From Grammothele lineata (taxonomy: Eukaryota; Basidiomycota; Agaricomycetes; Polyporales; Polyporaceae): DNA of 64,000 nucleotides. Both the position numbers and the translations under genes were made by a program. Where the stretch lies: contig NDFF03000013.1 of the NCBI GenBank assembly GCA_002150815.3, forward strand, positions 186,001 to 250,000, in the 5' to 3' direction. The notes beneath the pieces were generated by a model, which ran no database searches, was not told the DNA's origin, and saw only the letters and a program-made list of their open reading frames with translations. Shown in pieces: positions 34,365 to 46,329 of this stretch. Every line of letters starts with the position of its first letter. The stretch's first letter is position 1.

Positions 34365-37300
34365 ATGGAGAATGTGCCACCGGCCATGAGCACCGACAGT
34401 CTATCCTCCCTTGACGAAGTCCACCCCAAGCGCAACGTGAAGGCCTCGAGGCAGAAAAGATCGCCCGCTTTGAACACAAGGACCAACGCCGATCGTGAAG
34501 ATGATGATTCGCCCAACGAGTCCGGCCTTTTGACTCCGCCGTCATCGCAAACGCAGGAAGACGATATGGATCCCGCGAGGATGCTCTTCAGCCCGCCCCC
34601 GGAGGAGGTTCTTCGGAGTGTACGCGGCTCAGTAAGTTCCTTTCGCCTTGCCATTGTGGCTGGAGGCGAGCGCGCTTCCGGATTTGCGCCTGGACATTCG
34701 CTGCTTCCTTCTGTTTTTTCCTCAGGCGAGGGCAATAAACTTAGCCAGATGGAAGCGTATACTCACGTCCTCTTCTTGTGTAGGCTTCGCGAGCACACTC
34801 CGTTCCAGCTCAGGAGCCGTTCACTCCGTCCTTGCTCGCCGATGTGCCGAGCGGCTCTATCAAGCGGAAACGGAACGCCCATACCCGCTCTGCCTCCCAC
34901 ACCGCTATCGACACGCTCTTCAACGAGCCTTCCGCAAGCATTGTCGTTACAGAAGCCACTCCCAATCCCAAGCCTCGTAAGCAAACCAAGCATGGGTCAC
35001 CCATGCGTCGCTCTGCGGAACCTCCCGAAGAGCCGTCTACGCCTACTCGTGCGTCCAACACTCGAAGCGAATCCCCGTCCAAACATACACTGTTCCGTTC
35101 GCCTCATCATTCCAATCCACATGCGGATTATATACCCCCTCTCCCCGCCATATCTCGCCAGACAATATCTGCTCGGAGACGATCCGCCACTCCTATGCCA
35201 CCCTATGAGCCACCCAAGGAGCGTTTCACCCCTCCGCGCGAGATCATCCACACTCCACCCCGGACTACTAAATCCCCCGAAAGGATATCGAAGTCCAGTA
35301 GACGCAAGTCGACTGCGCCGAAGAACTCTAAGAAGCTCGTCTTGCAGATCAAGAAGGAGCCGCCAGAGATTGACCTGAGCGAACCTCCCCCGCCACCCTC
35401 TCCGAGTGATGACCCGTTGCTCCTCAAAGGTCTTCCGGGACAGCCCCGAAGGCACAACACGCGCCCTGAGGCTATCGCGGCCTCAAGTTCGACGTACTCG
35501 CGCGAGACGCCTTCCATCGCGTCTTCATCCGTGAGCCCAACCGGCGAATCCCGGACGGGACGCCTCCCCGATCTCAACTCGAGCATGGATATCAGCATGC
35601 AGAACGCGGATGACGACGATATGAACGAGTCCTTCATCAACGCGCCCCCGATCTTCGACTTTACGAACTTGCCGGCCGACGACGCACCGTGGACTGACGA
35701 CGACGACGATGATGAGGACGACTTCGACCAGACTGGCGAGTACACGGGTCGTTTCAAAGTCTTAACCGTCCCCACAAAGGCAGATCCGCCTAGTAGCTGT
35801 ACTCGTAGCCGTCAGGACGCGTGGGGCAACCCCAGCAGTCCGCACCCTGGTGGTCGGCGGAGGACTCTGCCGGCTACCAGCTCTCCCCCGCTCAAGGCTG
35901 TCCCCGAGGGCGAAAGTGGAAGTATAGAAGATAGTCCGGACGAAGAAGATGTGTTCTTCTTGGATACTCCTGCAAACGCGGGGCCAACTCTCCAGGAAGA
36001 GTTCGAAGAAGGCAGCTCGCGACAATACATGTACGCGGAGGATGACTATGTAGGGGAGGGAGAATCCATAGATGTGCATCAAGTTCAAGAAGAACCATCC
36101 CATGAGCGGTCTCCTTCGCCTCTGCCTATTGTCGATGTACCTCGCGCTTCACCCACGGCGACGGATCACGCAGTCAGGTTCTCTGCGTATGCCCCAGTTG
36201 AGACATACGAAGACGTCTCAATGGAGCTCGAAGACGAGTCATACGACGCCCAAGAGGCTGAAGCTAGTATCATCCATGAAGACCCTAGTTATGATTCTGA
36301 GGATGTCCCTGAGGAACATAATCGGGAGGATCACAACGAATCCAGCGACGAGGAGACTGTCGACCGCGAGCTGTCTCGTCCTCCAGAGCCGGAAAGCGAC
36401 ACGGAGGAAGAAGAGCAGGACATACGACCTAAGCCCCCAACGCTTCCTACGCCCCCTCGTCCGGCTGCGACTCCTGCCCGTTCTCTCTCTCCTCCCACAC
36501 GACCGCGTGGCTTCTTGTCGATCACTTCACCGCTCCGACGGTTCAAATCGCCCGAAACACAGGCTCTCCAGGCACGTAGCGTCTCCCCAATGCCCTCAAT
36601 TCAGAGCATCTTCGCAGGCCCGACTACGGCTCATCCTCTGCAAGAGCGAGATTCCCATGAAGTACCTAGCCCGGATATTCCCGTAGAAGAGCTTGAGGAG
36701 GAGGAAGAGGTCTCCAGGGAGCAAGCGATGGAACAGGATCATACCGAAGCCAGCGGCTACGTTGCGACCGACGTAGAACATAGTGGGGAAGAAAGTGAGA
36801 ACGAAGAATTGGATGAGGGTGTTGTCAAGATCACCAGTGAGGATCCTCGAGTAGCAGCTCGCGCTGCGGCGATCCTCAAGATGGTCGGTACCTGACCGCA
36901 CATACTTCCAGTCGTAGACTAATTCGATCCCCCTAGCACGATTACGACTTCGTCATCCAGGATCCATCACGTACTCGCCGGCATTCGAGCGTAGACTCCG
37001 CTATGCGTAAGGCACGGCGCAAGTCTGTCGTGGAAGGTGGCATCAGCAAGGGCACTCCTCGCCGCCGCCGGACGCTCGGCGGTATCGTCGGCGACAAGGT
37101 CTACATCCCTGGCAGCCCTCTCATGACCGTGCCTCAGTTGCTACAAGACGCTGAGCGTTCGGTCGAGCAGCGCCTCCAGACTCCCTCTCGTGGTGGGTCT
37201 TTCGCTAGCGCCAGCGATGCGTCATTGAAGCTGCCCTTCACCCCCCTCGACCGCCCGATGTTTGAGACACCCGGGCCACGCCACCGTGCACCTCCCCGGC

Positions 37301-38578
37301 CGGCGTTTAACGCGACGGGCCCACGTGCGTGGGAGAAGGACGACTGGAAGCTGCTCGATGCGTGCTTCACGGACGAGCGGATCGCGCTCGGGTCGAACAA
37401 GCAAATTGGGGAGGCGGTGCTCGCTGCGGTCGAGGACGTGACGATCGACAAGGTCGTTGACCGTTTCTTGGATCAGACCGGGGGGATCCCGGTGGAGGAG
37501 TGCTGGCCTGGCTGGACCAGGTGAGCATCAGCGGCTTGAGCGTTCTAGGTTCACCAAACTAATTGGTCTCCCTAGGGATGATCTGTGCCGAAGGGTACAA
37601 GCCTTGGTAAAGAAGCAGAGAGCCGGCAAAGGCGCTCCCCCTACGCCTAGTGGACGCTTTAGTTCGGTGGCCCTGTCGGAGGTGCCCGACTTCACTCCTC
37701 TGCCCAGTCGACAGTCATCAGTCCAACCAGGTGTCGAACGCCATGGATCGGGTGCTGGCTGGACGAGTTTGTCGGCTGTCCCTGCAACCCTACTAGCACC
37801 GCGATACTCCCATCTCCTGGATGAAGCTGTTGCCATCTCACGGAACGAGCAAGGCTGGACGACCACCTCGACACCTATTGCATATCGCAGCGTGTCGGTC
37901 CCTGTAGCTGAGCAGCGCGAGGTTTCCTTGCCGCCACAGTCTCCTGCTACAGCGCTCAGGGCCGAGTCAGAGATGCCAACATCTGGTGCGGACAATACCT
38001 CGTTAGCCGACATGCCTCCTCCGCCTCCTCCTCAGTCTATGGCCTCCCGCATGAAAGGTTTCTTCTTCTCCTACCTCCCGCGTGCGTCAAAACCTGGTCC
38101 GAAACCTAAACCGAAGTCCGCACATCCCGGTCTACCCATTCCGCCGCCCGAGATGTTCCAGAAGCCGCGCGGACCGATCTCAACGCCCATCTCGAAGCCA
38201 CCCTCGAAGCCTGCGCACCCGAAGGAGCTCGTGCGCCTCGACCACGTCCCGCCCCCGAAGGCGTCGCGCATCCCACGCCCCGCACAACAGCCCCCACGCC
38301 GGCTCGTCGACCTGCGCAACGTGCCTCGGCCGGAGGAGCGGGACAGGGAGCCCCGCCCGCGCTCGGCAGCCAGCGTGCTGGGCGCGAGCGACAGGAGGAG
38401 TAGCAGCGGGAGCGTGAAAGATCTCGTGAAGGGCTTCGAGACACTGGAGAAGCAGCAGGCGCGGGAACACATGGAGGAGGTGACGAGGCTGAGGAGGGTG
38501 CGGAGTGTAGGAGAGTGGGCGGCTAAGGCAGGTCCGGGCGCCGCGGCACGTCAGAACGCGAAGCCGGTATGGAAGTGA
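34365..38578 (+). CDS. Large disordered SP/TP-rich protein of unknown function
   Basis: Not recognised. Four exons join in phase: 34365-34631, 34784-36883, 36937-37520 and 37576-38578 (1317 residues). The start is MENVPPAMSTDSLSSLDEVH; the frame runs 48 bases further up only to a TTG. Most of the protein is low in order-promoting residues, rich in Ser, Pro, Glu and Asp, and carries many SP/TP sites with nearby Lys or Arg (SPSKH, SPERIS, SPLRRFKSP, TPRRRR). There is a SUMO-consensus-like LQIKKEPPEI and an acidic run DDDDDDEDDFD. Two compact blocks look folded: a basic stretch around HDYDFVIQDPSRTRR to RRRTLGGIVGDKVYIPGSP, and KDDWKLLDACFTDERIALGS with GEAVLAAVEDVTIDKVVDRF. The C-terminus ends in a charged helix (KGFETLEKQQAREHMEEVTR). 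A nuclear, cell-cycle-regulated role is inference. Confidence 0.65.
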
Positions 38579-39595
38579 AGAAGTGCGAGTTGAACGTTGA
38601 ACGTCCAGGTGGTTTCCTCGCAGTTGCTGTATATGAGTGAGTTCTCTCTTTGTGTTGCGATCTCAGCGATGGAGTCGACGTCGATCTCTGCATAGACTTC
38701 AGTCTTGCGTACCTTCCTGTCATTCTACGAGATACCTAATATCTACCTACGTACAGCCCTCTTGTATGCGTTTACCACTTATGTTGTTATGCCGCTTAGT
38801 TTGTTTTGGACACGCTTTCGTAGTGCTTTTACAGTATGTCTCGTATGACGTTATCCTCTTCATAAGTTCCTCGACCATGTTCACGAAAGAGCGAATCGTT
38901 CTGTCTAGACCCCAAGTCCCCAGTGTCTCTTGAGCCTAGACTAATACCCCACGCGGGAGAACACAGCCGTGAGACTGAGCTCACCACCTCCGCCTCGTCA
39001 AAATGCGCTCTCACACGGATCGCAGGCGGTCAGCATAGGCCGACCTGTTCCTCGCTGGCACTGCGTGAGGACGATCGACAGCATAGGTGCCGACGGCAGA
39101 CGAGGCTGTGCCAATATCAGAGGATCCGCAAGAGGAGCGGTCTAGGGGGGCCGCAAGAGGAGACTTTGCGGACTCGAATGTCCAGGCCGTTCGCCAGACG
39201 CTGGCTAAGGCTCGTTGACGATCCACTCGACAGTTGAGACTCGAGCTCTAGGTCCGCCATCTGACCTTCAACATAGCCGGTCTCTGCCTTGGGTGTTCCG
39301 TACGGACACGTTCCTTCGCCGTGCTCGCTCTCTGCCCATCGTTGGTCAACTAGCACGAGCACATCCCTCCACTACCGGCAAGCCTAGAAGGGCCGAATGT
39401 AGAGTAAGTACATATTACAGGGTCAGCCAATGATGACGTTTTGAGCTTGGCACGTCAAAATCCTAGACATCACGGCCGCTGTCGTCCGCTTAGGGGGCAG
39501 GACGCCTACGTACGCATCACGCGGGGACTCGGGCGAGGTCCAACTGGTCGCAGGATCTGTGAGCTCGTAGCTCACCTCGGGGGGAGCTTGGACAA
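38579..39595. other. Intergenic region, no supported gene
   Basis: About 1 kb with short overlapping frames only. The first 300 bases are T-rich and look like a 3' untranslated region. The rest is presumably upstream sequence of the small secreted protein. Confidence 0.45.
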
Positions 39596-39602
39596 TATAA
39601 AA
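39596..39602 (+). promoter_or_regulatory. TATA box of the small secreted protein gene
   Basis: TATAAAA 104 bases before the proposed ATG at 39706. Sequence and spacing fit a fungal core promoter; it also supports the choice of start. Confidence 0.55.
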
Positions 39603-39705
39603 CGGATTGAACACGAACACCTGAAGCCCCAGTCTACCACTCAGACAACACCTCCTCCCCTACATCACATAGCACCTGCTCCTACAGCACTTCTCCGCCT
39701 CTTCA

Positions 39706-40340
39706 ATGGTGCGTACACGAGTTCAATGGTTTCCCGGATCTCAGCGCCCACTCAGAGTCTTCTCCTTAGGTTTACTTCAGTACCATCATCGCCACCGTGC
39801 TTGCTGCTACCGTTGCTAGTGCAGCTCCGACCGCGACCACTCTCCCCGTACGTCCTCGCCATCTCACTCACAGCTCACATGAGGCTCACCTGCAATGCTC
39901 ATATCCCGCAGGCCGATGTTCAGATCAACGTGCGCTCGCTGACGACGGGCAAGGACTTCGCCTACCTCACCGCAGCCGCGTTCCCGTACGAAATCCTCCC
40001 CGAGAACGCTGGCAACACGATCCCTGAGCCCGGCCGGTTCACCATCTCGACCGTCTCGACGTCCACGAGCACGGGCACTGCCGTCATCGAGCTCACCAAC
40101 GACCTCTTCAACGAGAAGGCCCGCCTCACCAACGGCTTCCTCGCGAGCTACAAGGGCGTCGACCCGACCGCCGCCGTCGCGCAGATCCCGGTCATCCTCC
40201 AGAACGGCACGTGGTGGTTCGACGGCGTGTACGGAGTCAAGGACGCGCACTCTGACGACCCGGGAGACGGGTACCTCAACCTGTTCTTTACCGGGGACGT
40301 CGATGGTGTGTCGCCCGTGGCCGTGTACCTCCAGGTTTGA
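39706..40340 (+). CDS. Small secreted protein of unknown function
   Basis: Not assigned to a family. My model has three exons: 39706-39708 (the ATG alone), 39770-39847 and 39912-40340, giving 169 residues. Exon 2 encodes VYFSTIIATVLAATVASAAP, an excellent signal-peptide core with a likely cleavage after ASA. The mature part starts PTATTLPADVQINVRSLTTG, followed by a compact hydrophilic domain with KDFAYLTAAAFPYEILPENA, one Asn-glycosylation site in LQNGTWWFDGVYG, and the end FFTGDVDGVSPVAVYLQV. It has no cysteines in the mature domain. An exon consisting only of the start codon is unusual; the alternative is an ATG at 39725 without this splice, which does not lead into the signal peptide in frame. 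Secretion is well supported; function is not. Confidence 0.65.
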
Positions 40341-40509
40341 GCTCGAAGGGTTATGGACACCGCACAAACATTGACGGACTTCACTTGGACATCACTGTAA
40401 CCGGTTTGGACGCTACTCGCTTACATACGACACTCCTGCATTTACGACTTGGAACGCATAATGTACAGGCTGGATAATGCATCGATAATGACTTCTGCTC
40501 ACTATGATC

Positions 40510-41767
40510 TCAATAATAGCCAAGCTCCTGTTGAGCAGCCTTCATTGGCTCGTATAACCCGTGCTGATCTCCAAGGGCATACGTCAAAGTCATTCGCTGA
40601 AGAATTGACGACCCATTATCGGGGCTACACTCGAGCTATGAAATCGCCGTTCAGTCATTAAAGGCTATCAATCTTGGCGGAACCTCATACCAGGGAGATC
40701 ACGTCATCTAGTAGATGTGCCTGGCCGGCGGACATCCCTGGAAGCCCGACATAGTTGGCATTGACAATGTGGACATGGAAGTGATCTGAATGGCACAAGT
40801 GGTCAGAGAAAGCATGTAAGGAAGCGGAAAGACGCACAGTAAGACGGCTGGTAATGGATGAACATCCGCAGTAAACCAGGTGCAAGGCCCCAGCGTTCAT
40901 GCACCACACGAGCGCCTTCCCGTCGCATACTGATCAGCATGGGGAGGTGGGCTTTGGTGAGATCTCGGAGGCTCCGTATCCGGCGGTTGAACGCAATTGC
41001 GACGAGGTAGAGCGAACTGAGAGTCACAAGGTCCCACTTCATGTCTGGAAGGATGAGGTAGCTGGATTCGGGGGACGGGTCACGGAAGACGACCTTGTCT
41101 GCCTCGGACGTGCCGTTCAGGATGTTTTCTACCCTAGAAAGAGCTGCTGCTTGAGATTTGTTGATGGAACCTGGAGCGACTACGTACCACTGAGTACGAG
41201 AAGGGGGGAAAGCAGCGATATATGGTTTGACGACACGGTCGTAGAGGTCCGGTGTCTCATGCACCATCACAACCTCCTGCTGAGAGTACTGATCCACGCT
41301 GTCAGTATTGGACGTGAATGAGGGTGGGGTCAACTAACCTTGCGAATGTGAACATCAGTTGCAGGATGAACGATGTTGATCTTCACGTCTGGGGTTTCGC
41401 CTTTGGACAACCAGCCAAAGAACCACGAGTACTGTTTTCTGCCGTGAGATGAGGTTTGGGCAGTATGTCAAGCATGCTCACGATGTCGGTGCCCTCAATG
41501 AGACGCGTGGACGGGATGGACGAGAGCAATTCATGTGCGGAGTTTCCAGACAGAGCTGTCTTCTCGATACGCACTATGGCGGGAGCGTGTTCCCCCGTCT
41601 CTTCAACAGGGAGTTTCCCTAGCAGCGTGAGGGCGTGGGTGATTGGATCTGCGCGAGGATCGCTCCTTGAGTACTTGAGCACTATGTATAGCAAATCCCG
41701 CACGCTGACCTTCGTTCAAAACACGATCTAATTTGAATGCCTGTAATACGTTGGACTTGCTAGCCAT
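40510..41767 (-). CDS. DCS1: Scavenger mRNA decapping enzyme DcpS/Dcs1
   Basis: HIT-superfamily pyrophosphatase that hydrolyses m7GpppN cap remnants after 3'-5' mRNA decay. Seven exons join in phase: 41767-41710, 41648-41482, 41431-41339, 41288-41188, 41133-40838, 40785-40691 and 40635-40510 (311 residues). Recognisable blocks are FKLDRVLNEDPITHALTLLG, SWFFGWLSKGETPDVKINIV, HPATDVHIRKYSQQE, EADKVVFRDPSPES, LILPDMKWDLVTLSSLYLVA and RRIRSLRDLTKAHLPML. The active-site HIT motif is YHFHVHIVNANY, with the Tyr codon split by intron 5. The last exon carries LECSPDNGSSILQRMTLTYA and LGDQHGLYEPMK; stopping at the frame end at 40685 would lose it. The start MASKSNVLQAF is slightly short compared with animal DcpS, which has a longer N-terminus. 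Confidence 0.88.
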
Positions 41768-42374
41768 GATCTATGAACTTCGGATGGAGGGTAGTAGTAA
41801 CCCTACGGTCAAAAGGGAAGACTAGTCTGAAGAACATGGTGGATGCCGCAGCACAGGAAGCGGGCCGCCACAAGCGGGTCCTCCTCGAGGCCACCAACGC
41901 AGTGGCGCCCGTCTTCCTCATCCCTGCCGCCCGCCGTTTCGAACCTCATCTCCAATGACATCCATTTCTTCCTCTTCGACCCGGCTTTTGGTGCCTACGT
42001 TGACGGAGTGAACCATGAATGATCCTCTACGCCGTTGCAACACGATGCTGACGACCCCATGCACATGAAGCCAGGAGCGGCTGATGGAACAGCGGCCGAC
42101 GTTGATATGCTATCTGCGAGTGAGTTGCGTATTGCCAATGTCTGAGCGTGTACTTGGAAGACGGCCATAAAGGCTCGTGTGTCGTGACCACCCGCTCCTC
42201 GCTCAACGTTCGCGAAGCCATCACGAGCCCACAAGGTGCGCGACTTCTTCTCCCTGAGACCGCCCCTCTCGTCCCGTCCTTGCCTGCACGCACGTTCGCG
42301 CAGAGTCAGCCTCTTTATCCCTGCGCGGACGTCATCATATCCCAAGTCGCTCATTTCTTGCAGCTTGATTCTCG
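41768..42374. other. Divergent intergenic region
   Basis: 607 bases between the DcpS start (-) and the phosphoesterase start (+). No gene supported; both promoters should lie here. No TATA box found close to either start. Confidence 0.45.
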
Positions 42375-44201
42375 ATGTTGCCTCTTCTTGTCGTGCTCCT
42401 TGCGGCAGCTCCCCGTGGCTGGGCGTCGCCCATCGCTCAAGGTGAGTGCCTCTACTTCGCCCACTGCAGCGTCGCTGACGTCGATCGTTACTGGAACTTC
42501 TAGCAGAATTGCGCCTCAATGCAGCGAGGGCCAACTCGCCCTCTGACGCGATCGACCTGAACCCGTACGCGAGTAAGCCGCAGCTGACGTTCCGGGACGA
42601 CGGGACGTTCAAGATCACCGTCTTCTCGGACCTCCATTATGGGGAGAACCCGTGGGATGATTGGGGTCCTGAGCAGGACATAAACAGCTCGCAGCTCATG
42701 AACACTGTCCTCAGTAGTGAGACGCCGGATTATGTGTGAGTGTCTAATGCTGTTGAAATCAGTGTTCGAACCGCTAACTGGCCTCTAAGGGTGCTGAACG
42801 GCGACCTGATTACTGGCGAGAGTTCGTGCCCACTTTCAATATGAGGGAATGCAATACACCGACCTTGTATCTCCTCAGACACCTTCCGCGAGAACTCCAC
42901 GAAGCTCATCGACGAGATCGTTGTTCCTCTGAACTCGTTCAAGATCCCCTTCTCATCGACGCATGGCGTGAGTACAGATACTTGGCAATAGCTGACTTCC
43001 CGATACTTACGGTGATGAATGTCAGAACCACGACAACGAACCGAACATCACCCACGCAGAGGAGATCAGACGCGAGTTAGAGGTCGCACCGCTCAGCTAT
43101 ACGCGGTTTGCGCCTTCGTGGGCCGACGGCCAGGGCTACGGGCCCGGCACGTATTGGGTTCCAGTGAGTCTACACTCTCGTTTGCCGTAGGACCGCGCGA
43201 GAATTCCGAAATTTTAATGCCTGCTGTTTCAGGTTTACACCAAGGCATCCGGTACGTTAACATAGCTCAAGTCAGAGACAGCCTACTCATATTGGATTCA
43301 GACAGCGCTCCGTCGTTGATTCTCTGGTTCTTCGACTCCCGAGGTACGTAACCTCGTCCGTTCCGCGCTCACGGGTTCTCATCGATAACCCGAAATATCT
43401 CAGGTGGCTTCAGCGAGGGCGAGAATTCGACCAGCGTGCCCGACTGGGTGGACGAGAACGTGGCTGAGTGGATCAAGCTCAACGTTGCAGCGATGGACGC
43501 CGCGTGGGGCGACGCGGCTGAGGTGAACCGGGGCGCGTTGGCGTTTGTGCACATTCCACCGTGAGCATGTGACGTCCTCTCTCAGCTCAGACCAATCGGG
43601 TTTATTTTGCTTTTTTAGACACGTAGTGCAAGGTCTCCAGACAGATCTCAACAGTACCCAGGACCCAGGCCTCAATGGTACGTTCGGGGTCCGCCTGCTC
43701 GTGTGCCGTAACTGATTTTTGGCTGCAACAACCAGCGGACATACTCGGTGAAGGGTCCACACAAGACAGCCAGGACAACAGCAAGGATGACCCCTTCTGG
43801 GATGCGCTCAACGCCGAGGTCAAGAACCTACACGGCGTCATCTCTGGACACGGTGCGTTGTCTTTGTTTGACGGACATCCCGTTACGTACTCACCTGGTA
43901 TCTTCCGCAGACCATGGCAACGAGTGGTGCAAGCGCGAGCCGTTCAAGAACGTCATCTTCTGCTTCGACAAGCATTCTGGGTACGTCTTCCCACATATAC
44001 ACTAAACCAGATGCACTGACCCTTCGATGGGCTCCTCCGTACGTCGATAGATACGGCGGATACAGCAGCACAGGCTGGGGTCATGGCGTGCGCAACATTG
44101 TCTTCCGCTCCCCGGACCCAAGTATCGGCCCCGAGACGTGGATCCGGATGGAAGATGGTGAGACGCACGCGCGAATCATCATGGATGCGTCGTACAACTG
44201 A
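42375..44201 (+). CDS. Secreted calcineurin-like metallophosphoesterase
   Basis: Metal-dependent phosphoesterase related to fungal Dcr2/purple-acid-phosphatase-like enzymes, probably secreted or vacuolar. A signal peptide MLPLLVVLLAAAPRGWASP is followed, after the first intron, by AELRLNAARANSPSDAIDLN. The metallophosphoesterase motifs appear in order: FSDLHYGEN (D-x-H), VLNGDLITGE (GD), HGNHDNEPN (GNHD), the His in LAFVHIPPH, and GHDHGNEWCKR (GHxH-like). The block GYGGYSSTGWGHGVRNIVFR and the end ETWIRMEDGETHARIIMDAS follow. The coding sequence is cut by about nine short introns, several splitting the metal-binding motifs, so no single frame shows the enzyme. Exon edges in the middle (42735-43400) are approximate. 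Substrate unknown. Confidence 0.82.
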
Positions 44202-45034
44202 GCGTCGACGGATGGTACGGTACGTTTGAATATTGAGTCTCGATGTGCACCTCCATTCCTTGCGAACAGGATCTTGTTACGCGCTCATTACGTGTCGTAT
44301 TCTGCATTCTCCAACTTACGGTCAGGGGGTTGTCGGAAACTAGGACGTCGAAAGGGGTCAAGCACCCTTATATAGTTACAGTCAGGCGTATCACTGGTAT
44401 GAGCATGAACGGGTAATATGCTATATTACAACAGCACCAGCGGGGCACGAACTCGTTGGTGGATGTGCGCAATCAAATAGTCAGAGACGGCGGCGAGCAT
44501 CGAACAGTCTCCGATAGAACAGATGCAAGTTCAGATGATCTTGCACACACGTCCACCCAACCTTCCTTTGCCTTGCGGCATTCCAGCGGGCTCTTTGGTG
44601 TGCGTAGACAGTGGGGATTGGCGAATGTACGACGTGCGCCAAGCAGCAGAAAATTCGACGTATGATACGACTCACTGTACAGATCACCGCACAACGCCCC
44701 GCAGATATGAGAGCCTTGACGCATGGATTAGAACGGCGGTCCTTTAGAGTCAACGAAGGACAATGGATTCCCCGTGGGGGACGATCGGAGGCGGAGGGCG
44801 GGGGGGCGGTGCTGCGGGCGCCTGAGCGAGGCCGCTTTGGCCAGTGTTGACGTGTATTTGTGCACGGCGATTGCCGCGTGGCGAGTCGAACGCAATTGTG
44901 GCCTTGCGCGTTGGCCGTCTCTGTCTCTGTCCCCGTTGCCATAATTCCCTGCTGAGCCGCCTTGTCCTCCTTTTCCCTTTCCACCACCATCGCCGCCTTT
45001 CATCCCCGCATCCCGTGCTCTATCATCCACGAAC
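44202..45034. other. Intergenic region, no supported gene
   Basis: Holds the 3' flank of the phosphoesterase and the promoter of the next plus-strand gene, including a pyrimidine-rich run just before 45035. Frames on both strands are short and unconvincing. Confidence 0.45.
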
Positions 45035-46329
45035 ATGCCTCGAGTACGGGCTGCGATTAAACCTGCCCCCGGCGGCCCAGCAGCCCCCGCCCCCGATCCC
45101 CCTATGGCAGCCAAGAGACCACCTCCCCGACGGGCCAATTCCGCCTCTGCAGCCGTGCCCCCGACACCTCCTGCGACGACTCATAAGCGCAAACGCCGCT
45201 CCCGCTCGCGCGTGACCGATTCGTCCTCGGAGGAGTCGGACCAAGACGTTCCGGAGCCTGAGTCGGACGGGGAGGAGGAAAGCGCGCGGCGGGGGAAGCC
45301 CGGCGAAGTCGTCGTCGGCCACAAGAAGCGGCGTACACTCACTCTCGATGCCATCGCTGAAGAACTTAGCGAGGCCAAGGCCGAGGACGCGTTCTGGATG
45401 GGCGAGTCCGCAGCCCCAGCTGCCGCGGCAGGGCCCTCTCGCCAGCCCGCCCGCCGGGTGGTCAAGAACAGGGTCACCTCGCGTGCACGGTCCCGCACGC
45501 GTTCGCCGTCGTCGTCGCCTCCTCCTGCTCCGTACATGCTCAGGAAAGGTCACAGCGGCCTAATGTCACCGCCGCCGTCTCGTCGGGCCCCCGTGGTTGC
45601 TCCCAGGCCAGCGACTCCGCCCCCTCCCCCCAAAGCGAGCAAGAAGAAGGGCAAAGAGCTTCCGCAGCGTGACTCGCCGAATAATCCGTTCCTTACCGAC
45701 GGATCGCCCGGTTCTGTCCCGCAGAGCGGGGAAGATTTGAGCTCGCCCGAGCCGCGCACACCTCAGAAACATACCGAGAAGCCGATGCTCACATATGTCT
45801 TGTGAGTACTTCGTCCTACTCAACTGTCTCAGTTCCTCAAGTTCTCTCTAGCCGAGGAACTCGGTTGCTTATAGCAAACCCGCACAACGTGAGCCCGGAT
45901 GCCGAAGCTGAACTCGAAGCGCGCGCCCGTCTCCCAGTCGACCACCCGGAATACATCCCCACCGAAGCCTGTCCTCCGAAGCTCCTCTTCCCTGAAGCCC
46001 GGAAACATGATTTCCGTCGACGGACGCGTGCAACTATCCCGGAACCATCTTCGCCTACCCCCGCTGCTGGACGACGCAGAGCAGGCTCTTCGTCAAGCGA
46101 CGGCAGCCGTGCCCCCGGTCCATCCAAGTCTGCCCCAGAGGAAGACGAGTCGGAGATGAAGGCGGCGATGGCCACACGCATGTCGGCGCGCATGCGCAAG
46201 GGCATATTCGCAGATGGAGAGAATCCCAGGACGCGGCCGAGCAGCCAGCACGGTGACTCACCCCGCATGCCTGAGAAGGACCGCAGCGACCCCGTCAAGC
46301 GCGCGCTGGGTCCGTATCGTCCGGCTTGA
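45035..46329 (+). CDS. Unknown basic, disordered protein
   Basis: Not recognised. Two exons, 45035-45801 and 45852-46329, join in phase and give 414 residues. It starts MPRVRAAIKPAPGGPAAP, is rich in Ala, Pro, Arg and Lys, and has HKRKRRSRSRVTDSSSEESD, a likely nuclear localisation signal next to casein-kinase-type acidic Ser clusters. A conserved-looking block HKKRRTLTLDAIAEELSEAK precedes a Pro-rich region. The splice joins KPMLTYVFRGTRLLIANPHN, which looks folded, to RLPVDHPEYIPTEACPPKLL. The tail is basic and ends RALGPYRPA. A nuclear or chromatin role is inferred only from composition. Confidence 0.6.

Noticed and set aside
40685..40909. DcpS stop at 40685
   Set aside because: The frame stop is inside an intron; a further in-phase exon at 40635-40510 encodes the conserved family C-terminus.
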